A DNA stretch of 64,000 nucleotides from Myxococcus qinghaiensis (GTDB lineage: Bacteria; Myxococcota; Myxococcia; Myxococcales; Myxococcaceae): the NCBI RefSeq assembly GCF_024198215.1, contig NZ_JAKCFA010000008.1, positions 372,001 to 436,000 of the forward strand, read 5' to 3'. Within the stretch, counting starts at the first letter, position 1; every line of letters begins with the position of its first letter. The position numbers and the translations under genes are program-made. The notes beneath the pieces are model-generated. The model had not been told where the DNA came from. It made no database searches and saw only the letters and a list, made by a program, of their open reading frames with translations. Below, one piece after another: positions 55,355-63,761 of this stretch.

Positions 55355-55924
55355 ATGGATGCGAATGCCCGCGAGTACCGCGCGATTCAAGCGTTCTACG
55401 GACAGCGCCGCGCTCGACGTTCCAGCGTGCCCTACCTTCACCACATCGACGAAGGGCTGTGGGTCCTCCGGGCCCTGGGCGCGAGTGAACACGCCCAACG
55501 CGCGTACTGTCTGCACCCACTGGTGCAAGAGGATGACGCGCGAGCCGCCGCCTGGGCCCAGGCGCTCACCACCGGGGCGGACCTCTCCCTTCCACCTGTC
55601 GACGGTGTGAGCGACGACCCGCGCGTCCTCGCGCTCGCGCTGGACTACCGGGAGACGGCCAATGCCGCACTGTCCCATCGACCCGACCTGAAAGGGCCCG
55701 GCGACATCGCACTCAGCGCGGAGCCCGAGGTCAACGACATGCTCCGCGCCGACAAGGTCCAGAACTACAAGGACTTCCTCCTCCATCACCGGGGAACCCA
55801 TCCCCGGTCCGCCGAGTTGGAGCGCTATTTCCAGGCATGGCTCGCACGACTCGGGGTGTCTCCGGAGCAGTTCGCGGTCTGGCATGACGCGCTCGAACAC
55901 GTCCTCGGAGTGCCCCGTTCCTAA
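55355..55924 (+). CDS. Hypothetical protein with HD-like His/Asp pattern
   Basis: This 189-aa soluble protein has VPYLHHIDEGLWVLRALGA near the start, AYCLHPLVQEDD, LALALDYRETANAALSH in the middle and EVNDMLRADKVQNYKDFLLH. The positions of His-His-x-Asp and His resemble HD-superfamily phosphohydrolases, but the paired HD motif is not clear. The ATG at 55355 is preferred over an earlier in-frame start in the region overlapping the divergent gene's start. It is divergent from the outer-membrane protein gene and its stop overlaps the convergent MFS stop by three bases. Function unknown. Confidence 0.6.
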   Translation: MDANAREYRAIQAFYGQRRARRSSVPYLHHIDEGLWVLRALGASEHAQRAYCLHPLVQEDDARAAAWAQALTTGADLSLPPVDGVSDDPRVLALALDYRETANAALSHRPDLKGPGDIALSAEPEVNDMLRADKVQNYKDFLLHHRGTHPRSAELERYFQAWLARLGVSPEQFAVWHDALEHVLGVPRS

Positions 55925-57255
55925 GAACCGCAGGCGCTGCGCGCCTGACGAGCGTCGATTGCCGCCCCGTCCGACTTCAAGCGCGAATCGACGCCACCCG
56001 TCACGCCGGAGCGCGGCGAAGCGCGCGTGAACATCCAGAACAGCAGGGCCACGGCGGAGATGGCCGCCCCCTGGAGGACCACTCCCCTCCAGCCCGCGTG
56101 CGCGAAGACGAGCGTCGAGGTGATGGAGCCCGCACCACTGCCCATGGAATAGAAGACCATGTAGCCGGCCACCAGCCGACTGCGCGCCTCCGGGCGCACG
56201 GCGTAGAGCTCGCTCTGATTCGTGACGTGCAGGGCCTGGATGGCGAGGTCCAGGGCGACGATGCCCACGCCCAGCGCCCACAGGGACTCCCGCGCCAGCA
56301 GGACAGGCCACCACGAGAGCAGCAGGACGACGAGTCCAAGACTGGTGGTCCAGTTCCCCCAGCCCCGGTCCGCCAGCCGTCCCGCCCGTGACGCCGCCAG
56401 CGCACCCGCCACTCCCGCGAGGCCGAACAGGCCCACCTGCGAATGCGAGAGCGAGAACGGAGGCGCCCCGAGCAGCAACACCATCGGCGTCCACAAGGTG
56501 CTGAACGCGGCGAACATCAGCAACGCGAGCACCGCTCGCACCCGAAGGACCCGCTCCTCCACGAACAGCGTGAACACCGAGCGCAGCAACGCCAGATAGG
56601 ACAGGTGCTTCGTCGCGCGCTCGCGCGGCAGGACGCGGGCCAGCGCGACGACGACCACAAGCGTCACCCCCGCCGAGACCAGGTAGACGGAACGCCAGCC
56701 CGCGAGGTCCGACAGGAGACCCGCCACGGTGCGCGCCATGAGGATGCCAATCACCACCCCGCTCGTCACGCCTCCGACGACGCGTCCTCGCTCGGCTGGA
56801 GCGGCGAGCGTCGCCGCGAAGGCCACCAGCACCTGGATGACGACCGCGAGCAGACCGACCACCGCCAGGCCCGTGAGCAACACCGCCCCCGTGGGCGCGA
56901 GCCCCACGACGACGAGCGCCACCACGGACAGGGACATCTGCACCGCGACGAGCCGGCGACGCTCCACCAGGTCCCCCAGCGGAACCACCAGCAACAACCC
57001 CAGGCCGTACCCCACCTGGGTGACGGTCACCACGACGCCCACCAGCGACGGCCGCAGCCCCAGGTCCCGCGCCATCGAATCCAACAACGGCTGCGCGAAG
57101 TAGACGTTGGCTACCGCCAACCCACAGGCCACCGCGAACAACGCCGTCACCGCACGCGACAGCGTGGGCGCGACGTCTTCCGCAGACCCGGCTGCCACCT
57201 CCGTCAGTCGCTCGTCTCCCCGCCTGGCGTCGCGCGCCTCCGCCCCACTTCGCAT
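55921..57255 (-). CDS. MFS exporter
   Basis: This 444-aa protein has 12 predicted membrane spans in two halves: NVYFAQPLLDSMARDLGL at the first loop, VVPLGDLVERRRLVAVQMSL (the GDxxxRR motif between spans 2 and 3), and GVTSGVVIGILMARTVAGLL. The pattern is that of the DHA1-like drug/sugar exporter group. The ATG at 57255 (MRSGAEARD) follows GGAG at a good distance. It is divergent from an HxlR regulator, and a perfect inverted repeat at 57274-57292 lies just upstream of its start, so this regulator probably controls it. Substrate unknown. Confidence 0.9.
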   Translation of the reverse strand: MRSGAEARDARRGDERLTEVAAGSAEDVAPTLSRAVTALFAVACGLAVANVYFAQPLLDSMARDLGLRPSLVGVVVTVTQVGYGLGLLLVVPLGDLVERRRLVAVQMSLSVVALVVVGLAPTGAVLLTGLAVVGLLAVVIQVLVAFAATLAAPAERGRVVGGVTSGVVIGILMARTVAGLLSDLAGWRSVYLVSAGVTLVVVVALARVLPRERATKHLSYLALLRSVFTLFVEERVLRVRAVLALLMFAAFSTLWTPMVLLLGAPPFSLSHSQVGLFGLAGVAGALAASRAGRLADRGWGNWTTSLGLVVLLLSWWPVLLARESLWALGVGIVALDLAIQALHVTNQSELYAVRPEARSRLVAGYMVFYSMGSGAGSITSTLVFAHAGWRGVVLQGAAISAVALLFWMFTRASPRSGVTGGVDSRLKSDGAAIDARQARSACGS

Positions 57256-57273
57256 GGACCATCTACTCCAATT

Positions 57274-57292
57274 TGGTTTCAAAATGAAACCA
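57274..57292. promoter_or_regulatory. Perfect inverted repeat, likely HxlR operator
   Basis: TGGTTTCA-AAA-TGAAACCA is an eight-base perfect inverted repeat with a three-base centre, in an AT-rich patch of the divergent MFS/HxlR gap, 18 bases upstream of the MFS start codon. Its size and symmetry suit a dimeric winged-helix regulator. Confidence 0.7.
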
Positions 57293-57393
57293 CCCGGAAT
57301 TAGCGGCGGGGATTTGCTATTTCAACCCAAGCGACAGGAGACCCGCGCTCCACCGCGTCCTTCACGGGGGTGGCCGGGAACGCGAGAGGCGAC

Positions 57394-57864
57394 ATGGCGA
57401 AGCGCAAGCCCCAGAGCCGGACGGAGTGCCCCGTCGAGCGGTCCGTGGACATCATCGGCGACGAGTGGTCGCTGCTGCTCATCCGCGACGCGTTCGACGG
57501 CCTGCGCCGGTTCGGCGAGTTCCAGAAGAACCTGGGCGTGGCGAAGAACATCCTCGCGACCCGCCTGCGTCACCTCGTCGCTCATGGCATCCTGGAGGTC
57601 GTTCCCGCGTCTGACGGCAGCGCGTTCCACGACTACGTCCTCACCCCGAAGGGCCGGGACTTGTTCCAGGTGCTCGTCGGACTGAGGCAGTGGGGCGAAC
57701 ACCATTGCTTCCAGCCAAACGAGGCCCGCTCCGTCCTGGTGGACACGGAGCAGGGGCGGCCGGTGCGCGCCATGGAGGTGCGCTCGGAGAGCGGCCGCCC
57801 CCTGACGTCGACCGATACCGTCGTGAAGAAGGTCTCCGAGAAGAAGCCTCGCTCGAAGCGGTGA
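57394..57864 (+). CDS. HxlR-family transcriptional regulator
   Basis: This 156-aa winged-helix protein has the HxlR N-terminus RTECPVERSVDIIGDEWSLL with the conserved Cys12, then LLIRDAFDGLRRFGEFQKNL and the recognition segment VAKNILATRLRHLVAHGILE. A basic tail (VVKKVSEKKPRSKR) follows about 45 additional residues beyond the usual 110-aa family length. In several members the Cys senses aldehydes or oxidants; here that is inference. The ATG at 57394 follows GAGAGGCG. It is divergent from the MFS exporter and near an OsmC gene, which fits a stress-response theme. Confidence 0.92.
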   Translation: MAKRKPQSRTECPVERSVDIIGDEWSLLLIRDAFDGLRRFGEFQKNLGVAKNILATRLRHLVAHGILEVVPASDGSAFHDYVLTPKGRDLFQVLVGLRQWGEHHCFQPNEARSVLVDTEQGRPVRAMEVRSESGRPLTSTDTVVKKVSEKKPRSKR

Positions 57865-57901
57865 GCCGTGGCGCTCGCGGAGCCACGGCCAGCGACGCGC
57901 C

Positions 57902-58351
57902 CTACTCCGCCGTCAGCGCCTCGATGGTCGGCTCCATCACCACGTCGGCCTTGAGGCTCTGGGCGATGAAGCAGTACTTGTGCGCCTTCACGAACATCTC
58001 GCGCACCTTCTCCACGTCCGTGCCGGGTGCCACGCGAATGAGCGGCGCGAGCCTCACCTTGCTCACCCGCTTCACCTTCTCCACCGTGTCCACGAACACC
58101 GTCACCTGGTCGTCGTAGGAGCGCACGTCCAGCCGCAGCTTCTTCGCCAGCGCCAGGAACGTGAGCAGGTGACACTGCGCCACCGACGCGCCCAGCAAGT
58201 CCTCCGGATTCCAGCGCGCGTCACTGCCGCCGTAGTTCGTGCCCGAGCTGACGAGCAAGTCGGGCTTGCCTTCCGTGCCCGCCACCGCGTCGCGGCTGTA
58301 CTCGTCAGCGGTTGAACCCTGCCACTTGAGCCGCAGCGGAAACCCTTCCAC
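57902..58351 (-). CDS. OsmC/Ohr-family peroxidase-like protein
   Basis: This 149-aa protein has the OsmC fold with catalytic Cys60 (DLLGASVAQCHLLTFLALAK) and Cys127 (AHKYCFIAQSLKADV), which reduce organic hydroperoxides with a thiol partner. The segment WNPEDLLGASVAQCHLLTF matches the small OsmC subgroup (YhfA/OsmC relatives). It starts at GTG 58351 with GGAGG seven bases upstream. It is transcribed towards the HxlR gene end and lies downstream of the BtuF-like gene in the same direction. Confidence 0.9.
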   Translation of the reverse strand: MEGFPLRLKWQGSTADEYSRDAVAGTEGKPDLLVSSGTNYGGSDARWNPEDLLGASVAQCHLLTFLALAKKLRLDVRSYDDQVTVFVDTVEKVKRVSKVRLAPLIRVAPGTDVEKVREMFVKAHKYCFIAQSLKADVVMEPTIEALTAE

Positions 58352-58455
58352 GTCACACCTCCAGAGTCGCGTGTCCTTGCGGCGCGCAGCATAGGCGCTC
58401 GACGTCGGCGGAAGTCTCCTGCCGCGAGGCACTCCCTCCTTCGAGGGAGCCCGAC

Positions 58456-59319
58456 TCACGCTCCGCGCAGGTCCGCGCCCTTCGGCACCGGCAGCTTCTC
58501 ACCTCGGGCCACCGCCGAGACGATGCGCGCCAGGCGCTCCACGCCGTCCGACAGCGCCGCAGGCCCCGGCTGGAGGATGAGGCTGCTCTTCACTTCATAG
58601 AGCTGATCATCCAGCACTGCCTGCACCTGGGACCAGCCCGGCCGCGCGGCAATCTTGTCCCGCTTCGCCTTGCGGCCACACCAGCTGGCGATGACGCCGT
58701 CCGGGTTGCGCCGGGCAACCTCCTCCGGCTCGAAGATGCGGCCCTTGGCGCCCTGCGACGCGCGCGACTCGCGGCAGATGTCCTCGCCGCCCACCAGCTC
58801 CACCAGCTCCGAGCACCAGCGGATGCCGGAGATGAGCGGCTCGTGCCACTCCTCGAAGAAGATGCGGGGCCGGCGCGGCAGCTTCTGGGCCGCCTCCGCG
58901 TGCCGCTCCAGGTTCGCCGTCAGCTCCGCGGCCAGATTCTCCGCCGCCTCCGCGCGCCCCACCAGCGCCCCCGTCACGCGCACCGTCTGCAATATCTCCG
59001 CGAGCGAGCGCTGGTTGAACAGGTACACGGGCACGCCGCGCTTGCACAGCTCACGGCCCAGGTCCGCCTGCAGGTCGGAGAACCCCAACACCAGGTCTGG
59101 CTTCAGCTCGAGAATCCGCTCGAAGTTCGCGTCCAGGAACGACGACACCCGGGGCTTCTTGCGCGCCTCCGGAGGCCGCACCGTGAAGCCCGACACACCC
59201 ACCACCAGGTCCCCCGCGCCAATCCGGTAGAGCACCTCCGTCGTCTCCTCCGTCATGCACACCACCCGCCTCGGGTACGGTGGCGCGGAGGAAAGCAACT
59301 CGGTCAGGTGGACGCTCAT
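58456..59319 (-). CDS. BtuF-like cobalamin/siderophore-type binding protein
   Basis: This 287-aa protein has the type III periplasmic binding fold: RVVCMTEETTEVLYRIGAGD, LVVGVSGFTVRPPEARKKPR, VSSFLDANFERILELKPDLV and ELVELVGGEDICRESRASQG. The V-G-x-S-x-x-x-x-P and L-x-P-D-L motifs are those of BtuF/FhuD-like proteins. It has no signal peptide at the ATG of 59319, and no permease or ATPase is adjacent, which is unusual for a transport component. It may act in the cytosol or use a different start outside my view. Ligand unassigned. Confidence 0.8.
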   Translation of the reverse strand: MSVHLTELLSSAPPYPRRVVCMTEETTEVLYRIGAGDLVVGVSGFTVRPPEARKKPRVSSFLDANFERILELKPDLVLGFSDLQADLGRELCKRGVPVYLFNQRSLAEILQTVRVTGALVGRAEAAENLAAELTANLERHAEAAQKLPRRPRIFFEEWHEPLISGIRWCSELVELVGGEDICRESRASQGAKGRIFEPEEVARRNPDGVIASWCGRKAKRDKIAARPGWSQVQAVLDDQLYEVKSSLILQPGPAALSDGVERLARIVSAVARGEKLPVPKGADLRGA

Positions 59320-59631
59320 GCAGCCACCCTAACGCGCTCCCGCTCGCTCGGCCGCTCCGATGCGACATCACCGAGCATGTCGATACATCTCGCGGAAAGC
59401 GGGTTTCACACTCCCAGTCGCTCACGTTGACGGTCCAACCGTCCCACTTGCCGCACGCGTCGTCTCAACCGATGTCCGGTGCTGGACTTTGGCGCGCCCA
59501 GCCGGTTTCTCGGCCTTTGATGCACTGCGCCAACCTGGCAGGTCGCTTGGGGAGTGGACGATTGCGGTGTTAGCATTCCAGCGCATGTTCGACCGGAGCG
59601 ACGTGTGCCTTCCCGGTCGGTGGGGGCAGAC
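59320..59631. other. 312-bp intergenic region upstream of the kinase operon
   Basis: This gap lies between the divergent BtuF-like gene and the kinase-receptor operon. It contains a sigma54-like sequence at 59535-59549 and otherwise nothing recognisable as a gene or repeat. Confidence 0.5.
59535..59549 (+). promoter_or_regulatory. Near-consensus sigma54-type promoter
   Basis: TGGCA-GGTCGC-TTGG matches the -24 element and the spacing of sigma54 promoters, but the -12 element has GG where GC is standard. It lies 82 bases before the kinase start codon. Support is weak because single matches occur by chance in GC-rich DNA. Confidence 0.25.
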
Positions 59632-61245
59632 ATGATCGAAAGCAACGCCCCGACGAATGGCGCCCCACCCGACAACATGGTGGACCCGCTTCTTGGGCGG
59701 GTCCTCAACGAGCGCTTCCGTATCCTGGAGACCCTGGGAGCCGGTGGCATGGGCCGCGTGTACAAGGCCATGCAGGCGCCGTTGGACCGGCTCGTCGCGC
59801 TGAAGGTCCTCAACCCCCACTACAACGACGAGGGCAAGGACCCGGGCTTCCAGAAGCGCTTCTTCCTGGAGGCCAGCGTCACCGCGAAGCTGCGCCACCC
59901 CAACACCGTCACCGTCATCGACTACGGCAAGACGGACGACGGCATCTATTACATCGCGATGGAGTACCTGGACGGGCTCACGCTCGGCCAGCTGCTCACC
60001 CAGGTGGGCCCGATTCCGTGGGCGCGCGCGCTCAACATCACGCAGCAGATCGCCCGCTCGCTGCGCGAGGCCCACAAGGTCGGCCTCATCCACCGCGACC
60101 TCAAGCCCGCCAACGTCATGGTCCTCAACCAGGAGACGGACCACGACATCGTCAAGGTGCTCGACTTCGGCCTGGTGAAGTCCTTCATCGGCGAAGCCGA
60201 CGTGCAGCAGGACACGTCGCTCACGCAGGCGGGCATCATCCTCGGCTCGCCGCAGTACATGGCGCCGGAGCAGGCGCGCAACATCGCCGACCCGCGCAGC
60301 GACGTGTACAGCATGGGCGTGGTGCTCTATCAGATGCTGATGGGCCAGCCGCCCTTCTTCGCCGCGCAGAGCATCGACGTCATCGTCAAGCACATCAACG
60401 AGCCGCCCCCCGCCTTCGGCGCCATCTGGCCCGGCCACACCGTGCCCGCCGAAGTGGAAGCGCTGGTGATGAAGTGCATGGCGAAGCTCCCCGTCGAGCG
60501 CTACCAGTCCATGGACGAGGTGCTGGAGGCCATGCGCCGCGTGGCGCACGCGGTGGGCGTCAGCGGCGTCTTCAGCGGCCCCCGTCTCACGGGCGTCGGC
60601 AGCGGCCCGCGCAGTGGCCCCATCAGCGCGCCCGGCTCCGGCCCCAGCACCATGGCGCTGGACATCGCCGTCGAGGAGCAGCCGCCCGAGAAGCCCGCCA
60701 GGAGCATGCTGCCCCTGGCCATCTTCGGCGGCTCGCTGCTCCTGGGCGGCGCCGTGGCGCTGGCCTTCGCGCTGCGCCCGTCCACGCCGATGCCCAAGCC
60801 CCTGGCCTCGCCTCCCATCACCGCGACCGCGCCGGCCAACCCGACCCAGGCCCCGGCAGTCCCCCCGCAGCCCGCCGCCGCGAACACCCCGGCCGCGGCC
60901 GCCGCGGGCTCCGCGGATGACGAGCTGGCGCTGGCGCCGCTGGTGGCTGGCAACGGCCCGATGGTGCGCTTTGAGATCGCCAGCGAGCCCAGCGGCGCGC
61001 GCGTGCGCTACCGGGGCAAGGACCATGGCGCCACGCCGCTGAACCTCAAGGTGCCCCTGGACGATGATGGCAGCGCCCGCGCGGAGCTGACCTTCACCCT
61101 GGACGGCTACCAGCCCGTCACCGTCGTCGCCGTGGGCTCCGGCGCGAAGCAGGCCGTCACCCAAAAGCTCAAGAAGAAGTCGAGTTCTCCCCGTCCCCCG
61201 CGGGCCCCTGACTCGAACGACAAATTCAAGGACAACCCGTACTAG
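59632..61245 (+). CDS. Membrane Ser/Thr protein kinase with PEGA-like tail
   Basis: This 537-aa kinase has the Gly loop GAGGMGRV (36-43), Lys58, catalytic HRDLKPAN (154-161), DFG (178-180) and the GSPQYMAPEQ activation segment, so it should be active. A Ser/Gly/Pro-rich linker leads to one membrane span (about 360-382), a Pro/Ala-rich part, and a periplasmic domain MVRFEIASEPSGARVRYRGK with PLNLKVPL like PEGA domains. The ATG at 59632 follows GGGGGCAG. Its stop overlaps the GTG of the receptor gene by one base, so the two are translated together. The external tail may sense the envelope state. Confidence 0.93.
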   Translation: MIESNAPTNGAPPDNMVDPLLGRVLNERFRILETLGAGGMGRVYKAMQAPLDRLVALKVLNPHYNDEGKDPGFQKRFFLEASVTAKLRHPNTVTVIDYGKTDDGIYYIAMEYLDGLTLGQLLTQVGPIPWARALNITQQIARSLREAHKVGLIHRDLKPANVMVLNQETDHDIVKVLDFGLVKSFIGEADVQQDTSLTQAGIILGSPQYMAPEQARNIADPRSDVYSMGVVLYQMLMGQPPFFAAQSIDVIVKHINEPPPAFGAIWPGHTVPAEVEALVMKCMAKLPVERYQSMDEVLEAMRRVAHAVGVSGVFSGPRLTGVGSGPRSGPISAPGSGPSTMALDIAVEEQPPEKPARSMLPLAIFGGSLLLGGAVALAFALRPSTPMPKPLASPPITATAPANPTQAPAVPPQPAAANTPAAAAAGSADDELALAPLVAGNGPMVRFEIASEPSGARVRYRGKDHGATPLNLKVPLDDDGSARAELTFTLDGYQPVTVVAVGSGAKQAVTQKLKKKSSSPRPPRAPDSNDKFKDNPY

Positions 61246-63761
61246 TGAGACACTACAAAGCCCTTCAACGAGTGGGCCTGCTCGCGCTGTGTCTGTGCGC
61301 GACGCAGGTCCTGGCGGACGCACGTCTCGAAGCGCGTCGCCACTTCCGCAACGGCATGAGCCTCATCGGCAAGAAGGAGTACGACGAGGGCATCGCCGAG
61401 CTGGAGCAGGCCTACGCCATCAAGCCGCACCCCAACGTCCTCTACAACATCGCCCGCGCGTACCAGGACGCGGGCCGGACGGCGGAGGCGCTCGACACGT
61501 ACAAGCGCTACGTCGCCAGCAGCCCGGCGGACGCGCCCTCCGTCGAAGCCACCATCGCCGCGCTGGAGGAGAAGCAGCGCGCGAGCCAGGCCACCGCGGA
61601 GTCGCCGGACAACTCCGCGCTGCCCATGCCGCCCCCGCCCGCCAGCATCCAGTCGCAGCAGCAGCTGGGCGCGCTCCTGGAGCGGCTGGAGAAGGCGATT
61701 GAGCGCGCGGAGTCCATGCCCACGACGGGCACGGGCACCGCGACGCCGTCCACCTATGTGCCCTCCGTGCTGCCCGGCGTCGCGGAGACCGCGAACGGCG
61801 ACGATGGCGCGGTGCCCTACGAGGAGCGCGTGGTGACGGCGAGCCGCCGCGCCCAGTCCTCGCTGGAGGCGCCCAACGCCACGACGGTCATCACCGCCGA
61901 GGACATCCGCCTGTCGGGCGCCACCAGCCTGCCGGAGCTCTTGCGCCGGGTGCCGGGCGCGGACGTCATGTCGCTGGGCATCGGCAGCGCCAACGTGTCG
62001 CTGCGCGGCTTCAACCAGCGCATCGCCAACAAGGTGCTCGTGCTGGTGGACGGCCGCACCGAGTACCAGGACTTCCTCGGCCTGACGCTCTGGTCCACCA
62101 TCCCCATCGGCCTGGACGAAATCGAGCGCATCGAGGTCATCCGCGGCCCGGGCAGCGCGCTGTACGGCGCCAACGCCATGTTGGGCGTCATCAACATCAT
62201 CACCCAGGCCCCGGGCTCGGGCCCGCGAGCGCGCTTCAACGTCATGGCAGGCACCGGCAGCAGCGTGGCGGGCTCGTTCCTCAGCCATGGCAACACGGGC
62301 GCGCTGCGCTACCGCACGTCGGTGGCGTACTCGCAGGCGGACAAGTGGAGCCGCGACTACGCCAGCAACCGGCCTGACATCGTGCTCCGAGACCCGGATC
62401 CGGACATCGGCATGCGCGGCGCGCGTGGCACGCTGTCCGCCGTGTACAGCTTCGGCGAGGGCAAGCAGGTGGGCCTGTCCGGCGGCGTGCACCGCTACAC
62501 CACGGAAATCTATCCGCTGGGCCTCCTGCGCAACTACTTCATTGACGGCCTGGGCGCGTACGCCAAGGGCGACGTGGAGCTGGGGCCGCTCAAGCTGAAG
62601 ACGTTCTGGAACCACATCTCCGGCAACGCAGGGCCCCAGTACGAGCCCATTGGCCAGCGCTCGCTGGGCACCGAAATCAGCTCCAACCTCTTCAACGCGG
62701 AGCTGCTCTTCGCGCGCGCCTTCCAGCTGGGCGGCGAGCACCAGCTCAACGTGGGCGTCGAGGGTCGCCTCAAGCGCGTGGGCTGGGACTACCTGGGCCC
62801 GCTGCGCGAGGAGATTCACGCCGCGGCCTTCGTGCAGGACGAGTGGCGGCTGGCCGAGCCCCTGCGCCTGGTCGCCAGCTACCGCGTGGACCGGCACCCG
62901 CTGTTGGACAACGGAACGCCGGGCCTGGCGCACTCGCCCCGCATCTCCGCGCTGTTCATCCCCATTGAAGGCCACGCGTTCCGCATCAGCGCGGCGTCCG
63001 CCTTCCGCGAGCCGACGTTCCTGGAGAGCTACACGCGCCTCTTGGTCCCCGTGCAGGGCGTCAACGGCGCCAGCGCGCTCACCACCGGCAACACCGGGCT
63101 GCGCCCCGAGCGCCTCACCGCGTTCGAGCTGGGGTGGCGCGGCGAGTCCGCGGAGCTGGGCATGGACTGGGACCTGGCGCTGTACCAGAACCGGGTGAAG
63201 GACCTCATCGGCCTGTCCGCCTTCGAGCGGCTGCCGCCCGGCGAATCGTATGACGGGGCCACGGGCAACTACCTCATCGGCCGCTCGCGCTTCGTCAACG
63301 AGGACTCCATCTACACCGCGCGCGGCGTGGAGGCGGGCCTCACCCTGGCCCCCGTGGACGGCCTGGGCGTCAAGGCGAGCGCGGCCTTCCAGAACGTGAC
63401 GTCGGACCTGGAGGAGAAGGCGGAGTGCGGCCCGTGCAGCCAGGCGCCGCAGCTCAAGCTGTACGGTGGCGTCACCTACCGCACCAAGGCGGACCTGGAG
63501 TTCGGCGTGGACGTGGCCTTCACCTCGTCCACCACGTGGATTGAGCGCGAGCCCGCCGCGTCGGACCCCACGCGCATCGAGCTGCTGTCCAACCCGCTGG
63601 GCGCCTACGCCGTCATCAACGCCCGCGTCGGCTACGCGGCGGTGAAGAACACGGTGGACGTCGCGCTGGTGGGCAGCCAGCTGGGCTCCGCGCACTCCCA
63701 ACATCCTTTCGGCAACCGCATCGAGCGGCGCGTCTACGCGACGCTGACGGTGACTCCATGA
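61245..63761 (+). CDS. TonB-dependent receptor with N-terminal TPR-like region
   Basis: This 838-aa protein has a signal peptide (LLALCLCATQVLA, cleaved about residue 24), a TPR-like segment (25-112: GMSLIGKKEYDEGIAELEQA, NVLYNIARAYQDAGRTAEAL), a Gln/Glu/Pro linker, a TonB-box-like EERVVTASRR (194-202), a plug domain (VITAEDIRLSGATSLPELLR, VEVIRGPGSALYGANAMLGV shown as VIRGPGSALYGANA) and a 22-strand-type barrel ending in TLTVTP. TPR-plus-receptor fusion is unusual. It starts at GTG 61245 inside the kinase stop. Substrate unknown. Confidence 0.9.
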   Translation: MRHYKALQRVGLLALCLCATQVLADARLEARRHFRNGMSLIGKKEYDEGIAELEQAYAIKPHPNVLYNIARAYQDAGRTAEALDTYKRYVASSPADAPSVEATIAALEEKQRASQATAESPDNSALPMPPPPASIQSQQQLGALLERLEKAIERAESMPTTGTGTATPSTYVPSVLPGVAETANGDDGAVPYEERVVTASRRAQSSLEAPNATTVITAEDIRLSGATSLPELLRRVPGADVMSLGIGSANVSLRGFNQRIANKVLVLVDGRTEYQDFLGLTLWSTIPIGLDEIERIEVIRGPGSALYGANAMLGVINIITQAPGSGPRARFNVMAGTGSSVAGSFLSHGNTGALRYRTSVAYSQADKWSRDYASNRPDIVLRDPDPDIGMRGARGTLSAVYSFGEGKQVGLSGGVHRYTTEIYPLGLLRNYFIDGLGAYAKGDVELGPLKLKTFWNHISGNAGPQYEPIGQRSLGTEISSNLFNAELLFARAFQLGGEHQLNVGVEGRLKRVGWDYLGPLREEIHAAAFVQDEWRLAEPLRLVASYRVDRHPLLDNGTPGLAHSPRISALFIPIEGHAFRISAASAFREPTFLESYTRLLVPVQGVNGASALTTGNTGLRPERLTAFELGWRGESAELGMDWDLALYQNRVKDLIGLSAFERLPPGESYDGATGNYLIGRSRFVNEDSIYTARGVEAGLTLAPVDGLGVKASAAFQNVTSDLEEKAECGPCSQAPQLKLYGGVTYRTKADLEFGVDVAFTSSTTWIEREPAASDPTRIELLSNPLGAYAVINARVGYAAVKNTVDVALVGSQLGSAHSQHPFGNRIERRVYATLTVTP

